DNA of 64,000 nucleotides from Anaerotruncus sp. MC2020. Lineage in GTDB: Bacteria > Bacillota > Clostridia > Oscillospirales > Ruminococcaceae. The stretch is taken from positions 434,001 through 498,000 of the forward strand of contig KL370840.1 in the NCBI GenBank assembly GCA_000701945.1. Direction: 5' to 3'. The position numbers were made by a program, and so were the translations under genes. Shown here in pieces: positions 46,367 to 56,800 of the stretch (positions are counted from its first letter, which is position 1; each line of letters starts with the position of its first letter). The notes under the pieces were generated by a model that ran no database searches, had not been told where the DNA came from, and worked only from the letters and a program-made list of their open reading frames with translations.

Positions 46367-46431
46367 GCTCCGCTAAATAGCGGAGCTATCGGAACTTAGT
46401 TGATTATAGCATAAATGTCGTTATTTGTCAA
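46367..46431 (-). promoter_or_regulatory. Promoter and leader hairpin of the TM2 gene pair
   Basis: Minus strand: TTGACA (46431-46426), 17-base spacer, TATAAT (46408-46403). The transcript leader then contains GCTCCGCTA / TAGCGGAGC (46386-46367), a 9-bp hairpin placed just before the ribosome binding site. It could tune translation or mRNA life. Confidence 0.8.
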
Positions 46432-46531
46432 TATAAGCAGGAATGAGAATTGCGCGTTATCACGCAGTTTTTCCGCATTTTTTCATATATCGTCGGTTAA
46501 GCCTCCAACACTATCCCAAATCCGATTGTTC

Positions 46532-47071
46532 TCAGTAGTTCTCCTCGCGGAGCTCGAAATATGACTGAGGATGAGCACAGACGGGACATACCTCGGGAGC
46601 CTTCGTTCCTACGACGATGTGTCCGCAGTTGCGGCACTCCCATACCTTGACCTCGCTCTTCTCGAACACCTGCTGCATCTCGATGTTCTTGAGCAGGGCG
46701 CGGTAACGCTCCTCGTGCTGCTTCTCTATCTCGCCTACCTGTCGGAACTTGGCGGCGAGCTCGGGGAAGCCCTCCTCCTCGGCGGTCTTGGCAAAGCCCT
46801 CGTACATATCCGTCCACTCGTAGTTCTCGCCGTCGGCTGCTGCTGCGAGGTTCTCGGCTGTAGTGCCTATGCCCTCGAGCTCCTTGAACCACAGCTTTGC
46901 GTGCTCCTTCTCGTTGTCGGCGGTCTTCGTGAAAATGGCAGATATCTGCTCAAAACCGTCCTTCTTAGCCTTTGAGGCGAAAAAAGTGTACTTGTTCCTT
47001 GCCTCGGATTCGCCTGCAAATGCGGCGAGAAGATTCTTTTCTGTCTGTGTTCCTGCGTAGCGGTTTGCCAT
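46532..47071 (-). CDS. Rubrerythrin
   Basis: A 179-residue non-haem iron protein. The ferritin-like diiron domain (about 1-135) has E-S-E-A-R-N-K-Y and E-K-E-H-A-K-L-W motifs. A rubredoxin-like C-terminal domain has C-R-N-C-G-H and C-P-V-C-A. It reduces hydrogen peroxide in anaerobes. Single gene with its own promoter. The 190 bases between it and the TM2 pair hold that pair's promoter and only weak hairpins. Confidence 0.96.
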   Translation of the reverse strand: MANRYAGTQTEKNLLAAFAGESEARNKYTFFASKAKKDGFEQISAIFTKTADNEKEHAKLWFKELEGIGTTAENLAAAADGENYEWTDMYEGFAKTAEEEGFPELAAKFRQVGEIEKQHEERYRALLKNIEMQQVFEKSEVKVWECRNCGHIVVGTKAPEVCPVCAHPQSYFELREENY

Positions 47072-47116
47072 AATGATTCACTCCATTTCTTTTTTTCGGT
47101 CAATGCCGTTAACATT

Positions 47117-47146
47117 ATTATATAACCCGATACGCGTAAAAGTCAA
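47117..47146 (-). promoter_or_regulatory. Sigma-A promoter of the rubrerythrin gene
   Basis: Minus strand: TTGACT (47146-47141), 18-base spacer, TATAAT (47122-47117). The -35 box lies 6 bases past the pseudouridine synthase stop. No PerR-type box was recognised. Confidence 0.75.
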
Positions 47147-47151
47147 TCCTT

Positions 47152-48099
47152 TTAATGGAATTTTTTCTCGAAGTCGGGCTCGGGAGCTGTGATGCGCCTG
47201 CTGTTGAGATACGCGAGCGGCGAATCCTCGGGCAGGCTGAATTCGAGCGCGTAGGCGCAGAGCTCCTGACGGAATACGGCGTATCGTTTATTGGCACGTA
47301 TATCGCCGTATTTGCCGTCGCCCAGCAGGGGAGCTCCGAGATGCGCGAGGTGAGCGCGTATCTGGTGGGTGCGCCCCGTGTAGAGCGTTACCTCCAGCAG
47401 GTACAGTCCGTTTTTTTCGGCGATAGTACGCCAGCCCGTTCGTATCTCGCGGTAGCCGTCGGCGGGAGTATCGCTTATGCGGACGATGTTCCTGTCCTCG
47501 TCCTTGCGGTGGTAGGCAGTCGCGACAGCCTCACGCTCGGGCGGTGCCGATACAGTCACGCAGCGATATATCTTGTGCAGGTCGCCGCTCTGTATTGCAG
47601 CGTTTATCTCGCGGAGTGCTGCCGCATTCTTCGCGGCAGTGACAAGTCCCGCTGTATTGCGGTCGAGACGGCTGCACAGTGCGGGAGCAAACGAGCTCTC
47701 CTCCTCGGGGACGTACTCGCCCTTCGCCCACAGGTACTTCTTGACGCGGTCAATGAGGGTATCAGCTGTAGACGTGCCGTTAGAATGGGAGTCGACTCCG
47801 ACGGGCTTAGATACAACGAGTATATTGTCGTCCTCGAATACTATCTGTATATCGTCAGAGGCTCGCGTGAAAGACATATCATGCGTCCTGACCGCTGATA
47901 CCTCGTCCTTGACGTAGACGCGGACAACGTCTCCCTCGCTGAGTATAGCCGAAATCTCGCATCGCTTGCCGTTAAGCTTGATGTCCTTCTTGCGGAAAAG
48001 ACGGTACATCATGCTTTTCGGGAGCTCAGGCATGGCTTTGGTCAGGAATTTGTCTATTCTCTGCCCGCTGTCGTTGCTGTTTATCGTGAATTCCTTCAT
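47152..48099 (-). CDS. RluA-family 23S rRNA/tRNA pseudouridine synthase
   Basis: A 315-residue enzyme. An S4 RNA-binding domain covers about 1-65. The catalytic domain covers about 85-300 with R-L-D-R-N-T-A-G-L (catalytic Asp146) and the C-terminal G-R-T-H-Q-I-R-A-H-L. It isomerises uridines in RNA. Which of RluC/RluD-type sites is modified cannot be told from sequence. Confidence 0.93.
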   Translation of the reverse strand: MKEFTINSNDSGQRIDKFLTKAMPELPKSMMYRLFRKKDIKLNGKRCEISAILSEGDVVRVYVKDEVSAVRTHDMSFTRASDDIQIVFEDDNILVVSKPVGVDSHSNGTSTADTLIDRVKKYLWAKGEYVPEEESSFAPALCSRLDRNTAGLVTAAKNAAALREINAAIQSGDLHKIYRCVTVSAPPEREAVATAYHRKDEDRNIVRISDTPADGYREIRTGWRTIAEKNGLYLLEVTLYTGRTHQIRAHLAHLGAPLLGDGKYGDIRANKRYAVFRQELCAYALEFSLPEDSPLAYLNSRRITAPEPDFEKKFH

Positions 48100-48268
48100 T
48101 TTTTCTCCTTTATAATAAATTGTGTGCGAAAAATCCTCGCCTCGTGTGTCTAAATAAATGATAGGCTGTAAATCAGTCGTTCAAGATAAAATATACAAAA
48201 AGGCATACCTTGTTTAGTCCTATTTTTACAATATTTTGCATCTCACGCGTAAAAATTAGTTTAAAGGG

Positions 48269-48297
48269 TTGAAATATCAGCGCCAAAATGATATAAT
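48269..48297 (+). promoter_or_regulatory. Sigma-A promoter of the GH25 lysozyme gene
   Basis: TTGAAA (48269-48274), 17-base spacer, TATAAT (48292-48297). The expected start of the RNA, about 48303, coincides with the beginning of a long hairpin. Confidence 0.83.
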
Positions 48298-48301
48298 AAA
48301 C

Positions 48302-48344
48302 TCACGGTCAAAGAATTAGCTAAGTTTTAGCTCCTTGACCGTGA
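48302..48344 (+). promoter_or_regulatory. 5'-terminal hairpin in the GH25 leader
   Basis: TCACGGTCAA pairs with TTGACCGTGA, and inside it AGCTAA pairs with TTAGCT around a 3-base loop. The structure starts at or next to the predicted +1 and is followed by ATCTTTT, about 25 bases before the ribosome binding site. It may stabilise the message end or act as an attenuator with the short T run. Confidence 0.6.
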
Positions 48345-48374
48345 ATCTTTTAAGGCAAAGGAGGCTTACGTATC

Positions 48375-50450
48375 ATGGGAAGTTCTAAAAAAATACTGTC
48401 AGTAGTTATTTCATGTGCGGTAGCCTTGAGTTCAGCCGCTGCCATGCTCCCCGTTTCGAGCGCAGCAGTTCAGACTGATACTTCCGCTGTTATATATGAT
48501 AGCACATCGAACGCAGAAAGTAAAGAGGCTTCTTTATCCGAAGTCCCCTTCAACGTTTTCGACATATATAATGCTTACCACGGTATTCCCAAGACAACTA
48601 CCTCTACTACAACTACAACCACAACAACAACAACAACAACTACTACTACTACTACTACGACCACAACTACTGCGGCGACAACTACTACTACTGCTGCTCC
48701 CGCACCTACTACAGTATATATACCTACTACTACTTCGTCGCCTCTGCCGCCGAAATATACGGTAACAGCGACTACTGCAACGACTGCACCCGCGGCTGTT
48801 ACTACAGCGGCACCTGTGATCACTACAGCTGCTCCTGTGATAACTACTGCGGCTCCCACAGCTACGGCTGCTCCGATAACAACAGATGTTCCTGCTTCGA
48901 CCTCGAATACGGTTCTTTTATCGGCTCCGTCACCCTCGTCGGGCGCTGTAACCACTGAGCAGACCACCGCTCAGACAATGGCTGCCACTGAGGAGACTAC
49001 TACCGTTTCCACACGCTACGGTGAGCTCGAAAACAAGATAATCGGCATTGATGTTTCCGAGCATCAGGGCTACATAGACTGGCAGAAGGTCGCTGCGTCA
49101 GACGTCGACTACGCGATTATCCGCGCAGGCTACGGCAAGGAGCTGTATCAGCGTGACAAGCGCTTCGACGAGAACATGAAGGCTATCATGGAAACTGACC
49201 TCGATTATGGCATCTACTGGTTCAGCTACGCTCAGTCCGTCGAGGACGCTATCCTCGAGGCTGAGACCTGCTATCAGATGATAAAGGATTACGAAGGCTA
49301 CACCTATCCGATATACTTCGATATAGAGCTTACCTCGCAGCGTGACTGGCTCACGACAGCAGAGGTATCCGCTATGACTGAAGCATTCTGCTCGTACCTT
49401 CAGGAGAAAGGCTACTATGCAGGTGTATACAGCTATTCTAGCTTCCTCCAGACCAAGCTCTACAAGAGCACCCTCGAGAAGTGGGACGTCTGGGTCGCTC
49501 AGTACGGCGACAAGATAACGTGGTACACTGGTGACTACGGTATGTGGCAGTATTCAAGCGTCGGCAGAGTCGACGGTATCAGCACTGTTGTTGATATGAA
49601 CTACTGCTACATCAACTACCCTCTCATCGTTTCACCTGATACATATGCACAGAGAACAGGTACGACACAGGCAGCTGTTACTACTGCTCCTTCCACTGTC
49701 GTTACTGCAGCTCCCGTGAGCAGCGATATACCGACGGCTAATACGTCGTCTACCACTACTACCGCCGCTCAGCCGACAACTACAACTACTACGACTACCA
49801 CTCCTCCCGAGTTCGACCCGTTCAGCTACTCCGCAATAGGAATCAGCGTATCGGGCGACGACGGCTACATCGACTGGAACAGCGTTAAGTCAGCAGGCTA
49901 CACCTTCGGAGTTATCCGCGCGGGAAGCGGCGATGACCTCACAGCTGCCGACCCCCTCTTCTACGTCAACATGGAAACTGCCAAGGCTGCGGGCATAAAC
50001 TGCGGTGCTTACTGGCAGGCTAAGTCCACGACCGAGGACGGCATGAAAAAGGAGGCAGAGGCATTCTACGGTTTCATCAAGGACTACGCTTATGAGTACC
50101 CGATATACCTCGACCTCACCGCTCCCGAGTTCGCAAACGCAGGACTCTCCAAGGAGGAGTATTCAAAGCTTATCACAGCGTTCTGCTCTTACTTCGAGGG
50201 TATGAGATACTACATCGGCGTCCGCGCTGATGAGAGCTTCCTCTGCAACGCGCTCGACAAGTCCGTATTTGACGCTTACGACGTTTACCTCGTCAACTCA
50301 GGCGACAAGCCCGTGTTCGACAGCAAGTACGGCGTTTGGCAGTTCGGACAGGATAACGTCAGCGGCGTGCTCGGCACGGCTGACGTGGCTTACTGCTACA
50401 GGGTCTACCCCGCAGTAATGAGCTACTACGGACTCAACGGTTTTTATTGA
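48375..50450 (+). CDS. Secreted two-domain GH25 lysozyme with polythreonine linker
   Basis: A 691-residue protein. Signal peptide about 1-31. A linker of about 130 residues includes an almost unbroken run of some 22 Thr and Ala-Pro-Thr repeats. First GH25 domain about 221-420 with catalytic residues present (Asp226 in G-I-D-V-S-E-H-Q, Asp316 and Glu318 in F-D-I-E). A second Thr linker follows (about 430-477). The second GH25-like domain (about 487-691) has the first Asp replaced by Ser (G-I-S-V-S) and the Glu by Thr (L-D-L-T), so it is probably non-catalytic. GH25 enzymes cut peptidoglycan glycan chains. The Thr linkers are likely glycosylated (inference). Confidence 0.9.
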   Translation: MGSSKKILSVVISCAVALSSAAAMLPVSSAAVQTDTSAVIYDSTSNAESKEASLSEVPFNVFDIYNAYHGIPKTTTSTTTTTTTTTTTTTTTTTTTTTTAATTTTTAAPAPTTVYIPTTTSSPLPPKYTVTATTATTAPAAVTTAAPVITTAAPVITTAAPTATAAPITTDVPASTSNTVLLSAPSPSSGAVTTEQTTAQTMAATEETTTVSTRYGELENKIIGIDVSEHQGYIDWQKVAASDVDYAIIRAGYGKELYQRDKRFDENMKAIMETDLDYGIYWFSYAQSVEDAILEAETCYQMIKDYEGYTYPIYFDIELTSQRDWLTTAEVSAMTEAFCSYLQEKGYYAGVYSYSSFLQTKLYKSTLEKWDVWVAQYGDKITWYTGDYGMWQYSSVGRVDGISTVVDMNYCYINYPLIVSPDTYAQRTGTTQAAVTTAPSTVVTAAPVSSDIPTANTSSTTTTAAQPTTTTTTTTTPPEFDPFSYSAIGISVSGDDGYIDWNSVKSAGYTFGVIRAGSGDDLTAADPLFYVNMETAKAAGINCGAYWQAKSTTEDGMKKEAEAFYGFIKDYAYEYPIYLDLTAPEFANAGLSKEEYSKLITAFCSYFEGMRYYIGVRADESFLCNALDKSVFDAYDVYLVNSGDKPVFDSKYGVWQFGQDNVSGVLGTADVAYCYRVYPAVMSYYGLNGFY
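48596..48700 (+). repeat. ACN trinucleotide tract coding for polythreonine
   Basis: About 22 consecutive Thr codons (ACA, ACT, a few ACC/ACG), with uninterrupted runs of six ACA and six ACT. Such a tract can change length by slipped-strand replication while staying in frame, so linker length may vary between strains. Confidence 0.85.
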
Positions 50451-50456
50451 TAACTA

Positions 50457-50490
50457 ATATGCACACTCTGACGGGTGTGCATATTTTTGC
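50457..50490 (+). terminator. Terminator between GH25 and addB
   Basis: ATATGCACAC and GTGTGCATAT form a 10-bp stem with an 8-base loop, followed by TTTTGC. No separate promoter for addB is evident in the remaining 15 bases, so addB may depend on read-through or on a promoter inside the lysozyme gene. Confidence 0.8.
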
Positions 50491-50503
50491 TTGGAGATAT
50501 ATT

Positions 50504-53500
50504 ATGATTGAATTCATCACTGGTGCCTCGGGCACGGGAAAAACCACCGAAATGTTCGGACGTATACGCGCTGCCGCCCTCAGCGGCAGAGAACAGCTCA
50601 TACTCGTTCCCGAGCAGTATTCGCACGAATTTGACAAGAACCTCTATTACTTTCTCGGTGCCAAGCCGTTCAACGAGCTGCTCTCGCTGACGTTCAGCAG
50701 CCTTGCACGTCAGCTGTTCCAGCTCTACGGCGAGCCCGACCGTAAGGGCGAATATGCCGACGATATGGCGCGCATGATTCTCGTTTATCAGGCGATAGAG
50801 GCTGCTTCCAAAAAGCCCGAGATGCTTCGCTTCTACCGACGTACCGCTTCTCAGGCGGGCTTCGCCGAGGAGATGATGAAGCTCATCGCTGATATGCGGC
50901 GCGCGGGTATAACTCCCGATATGCTCACAGAGCACGCTGAGCTCCTCGACAGCCGACTCCGCGACAAAACTGCCGACGTAGCGTCGATATACTCGGAGTA
51001 CGTGCGCCTCATGGAGGAGTACGGCTTCAAGGACAGCTACGAGAATATCCGATTTGCCGCAAGAACTGCCAATCTACAGCGCTATTTCAAGGGTAAATGC
51101 GTCTACCTCGACGAGTTCGAGAGCTTCACGGGCGACCAGCTCGAAATGCTCGAGGTCATATTCTCCTCAGCGGAAAATGTGGTCATAACGCTCCGCACCG
51201 ACAACGTCGCAGCTGGCGAATTCACGCTGTTTGAGACGGTCAACTCAACATTCCGCAGACTGGCGGCGCTCTGCCGCGAACTCAACCTGAAATATACAGT
51301 TACGAAGTGCGAAGAATCCCACAGATTCGCGTGTCCCGAGCTGCGCTGCCTCAGCGAGAACGTCATGCGTGAGCGCGCTCCCGAGCCGCAGAATGCTCCC
51401 GAAGCTCATAATATCCGCATATTCGAGGCGCGTGATATGTACAGCGAGATAGAGTACATCTGCGCGGAGATAAAGCGGCTCGTCGCGTCCGCAGAAGGGC
51501 TGAGATACCGTGATATAGCCATTATCTCCAACGACATCACTGGCTACGCTGACCTCCTCCGCGCCGCTTTCACGCGCTATGAGATACCGTACTTTCTCAG
51601 CATGGAGCGCTCTGTCAGTCACACAGCTATTATGGTGTTCTTCATCTCGCTGCTCGACCTCCTCACAGCCCGCAAATTCAAAAGCGAGCAGGTCTTCCGT
51701 CTGCTCAAATGCGGCATTCTCGACGTCGACCTCACGGAGGTGTCACTTCTCGAGAATTACTGCTACCGCTGGTCGATAGACGGCGATATATGGCTCTCTG
51801 AGTTCACCGCCGAGGACAAGGACCTCGAAATGCTCGAGGCTCTGAGGAAGAAGGTCGTCTCCCCCGTCGCGGAGCTGAAAAAGCAGCTCTCAAAGCGTCA
51901 GCCTGCCTCGGAGATATGCGCTAAGCTGTACGGTTACCTCTGCGACTGCGAGGCGGAGCGTAACCTCGCCGCGCTCATGGGTCGACTCATACGCAGCGAC
52001 CGCGACTACGAGGCTGCCGAGCTCAAACGCCTGTGGAAGTGCCTAATGGATATCCTCGACAGCATCGTCTCCACTCTCGGGGACGAGGAGGTCTACTTCA
52101 ACCGCCTCGCCGATATGATGCGCTCGCTTATCGCGCGTATCACCTACTCCGTCCCGCCGCAGACCCTCGACGCTGTAATTGCGGCTTCCTCGCGGACTGC
52201 ACGTCTCAACTCGCCGAAGGTGATATTCGCGGCGGGCTCGACCGAGGGGGACTTCCCGAATCAGGTAACGCTCGGCGGTCTGTTCACCGACAGCGACAGG
52301 CAGAAGCTCTCCGACAAGGGCATTGACCTCGCGCGCCCGCTCTCCGACCTCATCGCCTCGGAGCGGCTCATCGTCTACAAATCCCTGTCCACAGCCTCGG
52401 AGCGGCTCTACCTCACCTATCCCCTCTCCGACCTCGCAGGTCAGGCTAAGTACCCGTCGCAGGTCATCGACCAGATAAGGAAGATGTTCCCGAACGAGCT
52501 GCTGCTCACCGAGAGCGACCTCACGCCCGAACACTATGCGGTCACATATCACGCCGCATACTACCACTATATGCAGGACAGAGCCGCGAATACACCTGTT
52601 ATAGCCGCTATCGGCAAGGTGCTGCTCGCTGACCCTGTCTACAACAGCCGCATTCTGTCCGTGCTCAACCGCTCGGGCAGCCGCACCGAGCACGCGGTCA
52701 GCTCGGATATCATGCGCAAGCTCAAGGATTTCGAGCCGCTGCGCATCTCACCGACCGCGCTCGAAAACTACAACAGATGCCATTTCATGCATTTCTGTGC
52801 GGACTTCCTGCGCCTGCAAATGCCCGAAAAAATGGAGCTCGACGTACGAATCGCGGGCGAGCTGACTCACAGCTGCTTCTGCTCGCTGCTCGGAAGGCGC
52901 AGAAAATCGGAGTTTGTACAGCTCAGCTACGAGCAGCTCGCCGAGGAGATAAGAACTGAGGCGGAGCGATACAAGTCGGAGAGGCTCGCGGGCGATTTCG
53001 CTAAGACGCCGCGCTTCGAGCTGATGTTCAACAAGCTCGGCGAACGCCTGACAGAGGTGTTCGTGCATACGCAGCAATCCCTTATGGCAAGCGATTTCGA
53101 GCCTGTCAGGTTCGAGTATGACCTCCGCGGGAACAACGCGCTGTCACTCCCCTTTGGCGGCGGCTGTGAGCTGCGTTTCGGCGGTATTGCCGACCGTATC
53201 GACACCTGCAATATCGGCGGTACGGACTACCTCCGCGTCATCGACTACAAGAGCTCCGAGAAGACTATCGATGAGTTCTCGCTCGCGAGCGGACTGAACC
53301 TGCAAATGCTGCTTTATATGTTCGCCGCGACTGAAAAAGGCGGCGAATTCGCGGGATTTACTCCTGCGGGAGTGCTCTACACGCCGATACAGATAGGCGA
53401 GCTGACAGCCGACGAATCAAAGGACAACAGCTTCAATCAGAGCGGCATCGACTCGAAGCTGCGCACGCGGGGACTGCTCCTCGACGATGTGTCTGTCGCG

Positions 53501-53836
53501 AACGCTATGGAGCACGAGGTCTGCGGACGCTTCATTCCTGCGAAGCTCACTGCAAAGGGCGGCTTCGACTCGCGGTCGTCCGTTATCCCGTCCGACAATC
53601 TGCCGCTCCTGCGCGAGAACGTCTACAGCTCGCTCGTATCGGCGGCGGAGGCTATGCTCGGCGGAAATATCGAGGCTGTCCCGCTGAAGGAGGGCAAGAA
53701 GCTGCCCTGCACGTACTGCGCATTCATCGACGTCTGCGGCAATCACGACGGAGCAGTCAGCAGGCAGCCGTCTGAGGAGGCACTCGCAGAAGCAGCGGAA
53801 ATCCTCGGAAAATCAAAGAAAGGAGGCAAGCAGTAA
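50504..53836 (+). CDS. addB: ATP-dependent helicase/nuclease subunit B
   Basis: A 1110-residue AddB. The start at 50504 (GGAG site) puts the P-loop at once (F-I-T-G-A-S-G-T-G-K-T-T). The open frame upstream runs through a terminator and is not used. The C-terminal nuclease has V-I-D-Y-K-S and L-Q-M-L-L-Y. The iron-sulfur Cys set is visible as one Cys before the nuclease (N-Y-N-R-C) and C-T-Y-C-A-F-I-D-V-C at the end. With AddA it resects DNA ends for recombination at Chi-like sites. Its stop overlaps the addA start by one base. Confidence 0.95.
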   Translation: MIEFITGASGTGKTTEMFGRIRAAALSGREQLILVPEQYSHEFDKNLYYFLGAKPFNELLSLTFSSLARQLFQLYGEPDRKGEYADDMARMILVYQAIEAASKKPEMLRFYRRTASQAGFAEEMMKLIADMRRAGITPDMLTEHAELLDSRLRDKTADVASIYSEYVRLMEEYGFKDSYENIRFAARTANLQRYFKGKCVYLDEFESFTGDQLEMLEVIFSSAENVVITLRTDNVAAGEFTLFETVNSTFRRLAALCRELNLKYTVTKCEESHRFACPELRCLSENVMRERAPEPQNAPEAHNIRIFEARDMYSEIEYICAEIKRLVASAEGLRYRDIAIISNDITGYADLLRAAFTRYEIPYFLSMERSVSHTAIMVFFISLLDLLTARKFKSEQVFRLLKCGILDVDLTEVSLLENYCYRWSIDGDIWLSEFTAEDKDLEMLEALRKKVVSPVAELKKQLSKRQPASEICAKLYGYLCDCEAERNLAALMGRLIRSDRDYEAAELKRLWKCLMDILDSIVSTLGDEEVYFNRLADMMRSLIARITYSVPPQTLDAVIAASSRTARLNSPKVIFAAGSTEGDFPNQVTLGGLFTDSDRQKLSDKGIDLARPLSDLIASERLIVYKSLSTASERLYLTYPLSDLAGQAKYPSQVIDQIRKMFPNELLLTESDLTPEHYAVTYHAAYYHYMQDRAANTPVIAAIGKVLLADPVYNSRILSVLNRSGSRTEHAVSSDIMRKLKDFEPLRISPTALENYNRCHFMHFCADFLRLQMPEKMELDVRIAGELTHSCFCSLLGRRRKSEFVQLSYEQLAEEIRTEAERYKSERLAGDFAKTPRFELMFNKLGERLTEVFVHTQQSLMASDFEPVRFEYDLRGNNALSLPFGGGCELRFGGIADRIDTCNIGGTDYLRVIDYKSSEKTIDEFSLASGLNLQMLLYMFAATEKGGEFAGFTPAGVLYTPIQIGELTADESKDNSFNQSGIDSKLRTRGLLLDDVSVANAMEHEVCGRFIPAKLTAKGGFDSRSSVIPSDNLPLLRENVYSSLVSAAEAMLGGNIEAVPLKEGKKLPCTYCAFIDVCGNHDGAVSRQPSEEALAEAAEILGKSKKGGKQ

Positions 53837-56800
53837 TGGCTTGGACAAAACAGCAGCAGAATGCCATTGACGCGCGGGACTCGTCCATAATCGTGTCAGC
53901 GGCGGCAGGAAGCGGAAAAACAGCAGTTCTTACCGAAAGGCTCGTCAAGCTCCTGTCAGACCCGATGTCGGGAGTGCGCGCGGACAGGATAATCGTCGTG
54001 ACCTTCACTAATGACGCCGCAGCCGAGCTCAAAAAGCGCCTTGAATCGCGGCTGAGAGCGCTGATAAACGAGCGTCCCGCGGACGAGTATCTCCTCAAGC
54101 AGCAGACGCTCCTGCAAAGCGCAAAGATATCGACGATAAACTCGTTCTGCTTTGACCTCCTGCGCGAGAACATCACCGAACAGGGCATAACATCGGGCTT
54201 TACGGTGCTCGAGGAGACCGACAACGAGGTCATTCGCTCGCAGGCTATGGAGGAGCTGCTCGACTGGTACAGCTCCAACGACTACGAGACTATCTCGTTC
54301 CTGTACGACAAATTCTGCCTCAAAGACCACTCTCCGCTGACCCGTATCATCAGCGAGACAGACAGGTTCCTGTCCTCGGTGGCGATGAGTGATATATGGC
54401 TTGATACCGCCGTTTCCGAGTACAGGAAGCCCTTCGCTGAGACTATATACTACAAGCGGCTGTTCGACAGTATCGTCAGAACTGCTAACACCGCGGCTGC
54501 TCTTGCGGAGCAGAACCTCGCCTCGCTCAGTGACATCTTCCCCGAACGCGACAGCTCGGCTGTCGAGCAGTCCTATGTCGTTGCGGAGCTCGACCTCCAG
54601 CGTGCGGAGAAGCTCCAATATCTCGCAAATTCGGAGAAATATCCCTCTGACGACGAGCTCGCATTCATCACGGGCTTTGACAAGCTGCCGACAGTGCGGG
54701 CGAATGTCCCGCATAATGCTGCGCTCCGCGAACTGTACAAGGCTCGCCGCGAGAGCATAAAAAAGACAGTCAAGGAGGCTGTTGACAGGCTGTACTCCGC
54801 AGAGAGCGACTTCGCGGAATCGGGTGAGGTCACCGAAAAGCTCGCCGCAGTCGTCAAGAAATACCGCGAGCTCATATGGGAACGCAAATGCAGCCGCAAC
54901 GCTATCAGCTTCGACGACGGCGAGCGCCTCGCTCTCGAGCTCCTCGCCGATATCAACGAAAACGGCGATATTGTGCAGTCCGAGACCGCCAAGCGCACCG
55001 CCGAGCAGTACGACATCATCATGATAGACGAGTATCAGGACTCCAACAACAAGGAGGACATGATTTTCAAGCTGCTCACCAAGAATTTCAGGTATTCGGA
55101 CAGCGAAAAGCCGATGTACGGCGATAATGCGTTCCTTGTCGGCGATGTGAAGCAGTCTATCTACCGTTTCCGACTCGCGAATCCGAAGAATTTCATCGAG
55201 ACTATGAAGTGCTCCGAGCCGTATGAGAGCGACTCCAAGAACCGCTATATCCTGCTGAACAGGAACTTCCGCAGCTCGCCCGAGGTCATTTACTTCGTCA
55301 ATTTCGTCTTCGGCGAGATAATGTCCCCCGACTGCGGAGACATCGACTACAACGACGATGAGAAGCTCTACTTCGGCGCGCAGGTCTACGGCGAACCGAC
55401 CCCTGACAGACTGACAACGCTCAGCTTCATCAACACCGACCCTGTCGATTCCGAGGACGTCGAGGAGGTTCTCGAGAGCCCCGAGGCGGAGGCTACAGCT
55501 GCTCGGATAGCGAAAATGCTTGCAGAAAATGCTCCTGTGACTGAGTCGGACGGGAAAACTCGTCACTGCACTCCGAAGGATTTCTGCATCCTTGTGCGCA
55601 ACAACAAGTTCACGAAGGCGTATGTAACTGCGCTCGGAAAGCGCGGTATATCGGCTAAAGGCAGCGACGAAAAGGGCTACCTCAAATCGCAGGAGATAGC
55701 GATACTGACCGACCTCCTGCGCATTATCGCCAATCCCCTGCTCGACGTACCCATGGCGGCTGTAATGGTGTCGCCCATGTTCATGTTCAGTATCGGCGAG
55801 CTCGCATATATCAAGTCCTACGACAACAGGGCGGCGCTGTATCCGCTCCTCAGGTCGGCAGCTGCGGGTGAGCTCGACGGCTTTGACCCGTCGCTCGCCG
55901 TGAGGTGCCGCGACTTTCTTGCGACCGTGGACAAGTTCCGCCTCGACTCCGTAACAATGACTATCGGCGAGCTCATCGCCTCGATATACGACGCGACCGA
56001 CTTCATACCCGTTATGCAGCTCAGGAGCGACGGCGAGAAAAAGCGTGCAAATCTGCGCGCGCTCATCAGATATGCTCAGAATTACGAAGCGTCTGCTGCT
56101 GCGGAGGGAAGCGGCGGTCTGACGGGCTTTATCCGCCACATTGACCGTATCCTCGAGAACGGCGACTACGAGCAGGGCAAGGTATCGGCGGCGTCGGGCG
56201 ACTACGTCACTGTGCAGACCCTGCATAAGTCGAAGGGACTCGAGTACCCATTCGTGTTCATAGCGGAGACATCCGTCCAATTCAAATTCGACTCGAAATC
56301 CGTGATGTGCAGCGACGACGGACGCATCGGCTTCACTCTCTACGACAAGCAGCTCATGCGCAGGTACAAGACCTTTCAGCAGAAAATGCTGCGCGCCGAA
56401 GCTGAGAACGACTCCCGCAGCGAGGAGATGAGGCTGCTTTATGTCGGCATGACACGCGCCAAGCAGCAGCTCTTCATCAACCTCTCATGCGGCGAAAAAT
56501 CGCTGAAAAGCGTAAGGTCGCTCGCTGACAGCTGCGTCGTCAGCGGCGGCGATATCAGCTCCCTCGTCCGCGAGGCGAGATGCTATGCGGACTGGCTGTG
56601 GCTGTGTCTGATGATGCACGGCAGCTTCCCCGATATCGCTGACATGGTCGGCATTCCCGACAGCTCCTTCGGCTTTCCTGCTCACGATACGAGCGAGCAG
56701 CTTTTCAAGTACAGCGTCTGCAATATTGAGGAGCTCGCTCTTCCCGAGATACAGGCTGATGAGCCCGCAAAACCCGATATGGCGGCTGTTCAGCGCATAA

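Noticed and set aside
48596..48700. ACN repeat as a CRISPR or mini-satellite array
   Set aside because: It is in frame inside the lysozyme gene and codes for a Thr linker; no spacers.
50447..50503. Upstream extension of addB
   Set aside because: It would translate through a terminator hairpin; the ATG at 50504 has a ribosome site and begins just before the P-loop.
53956..56280. 774-codon open frame antisense to addA
   Set aside because: Lies wholly opposite a well-supported helicase gene, with composition driven by the codon pattern of the other strand; no ribosome site or recognisable domain.
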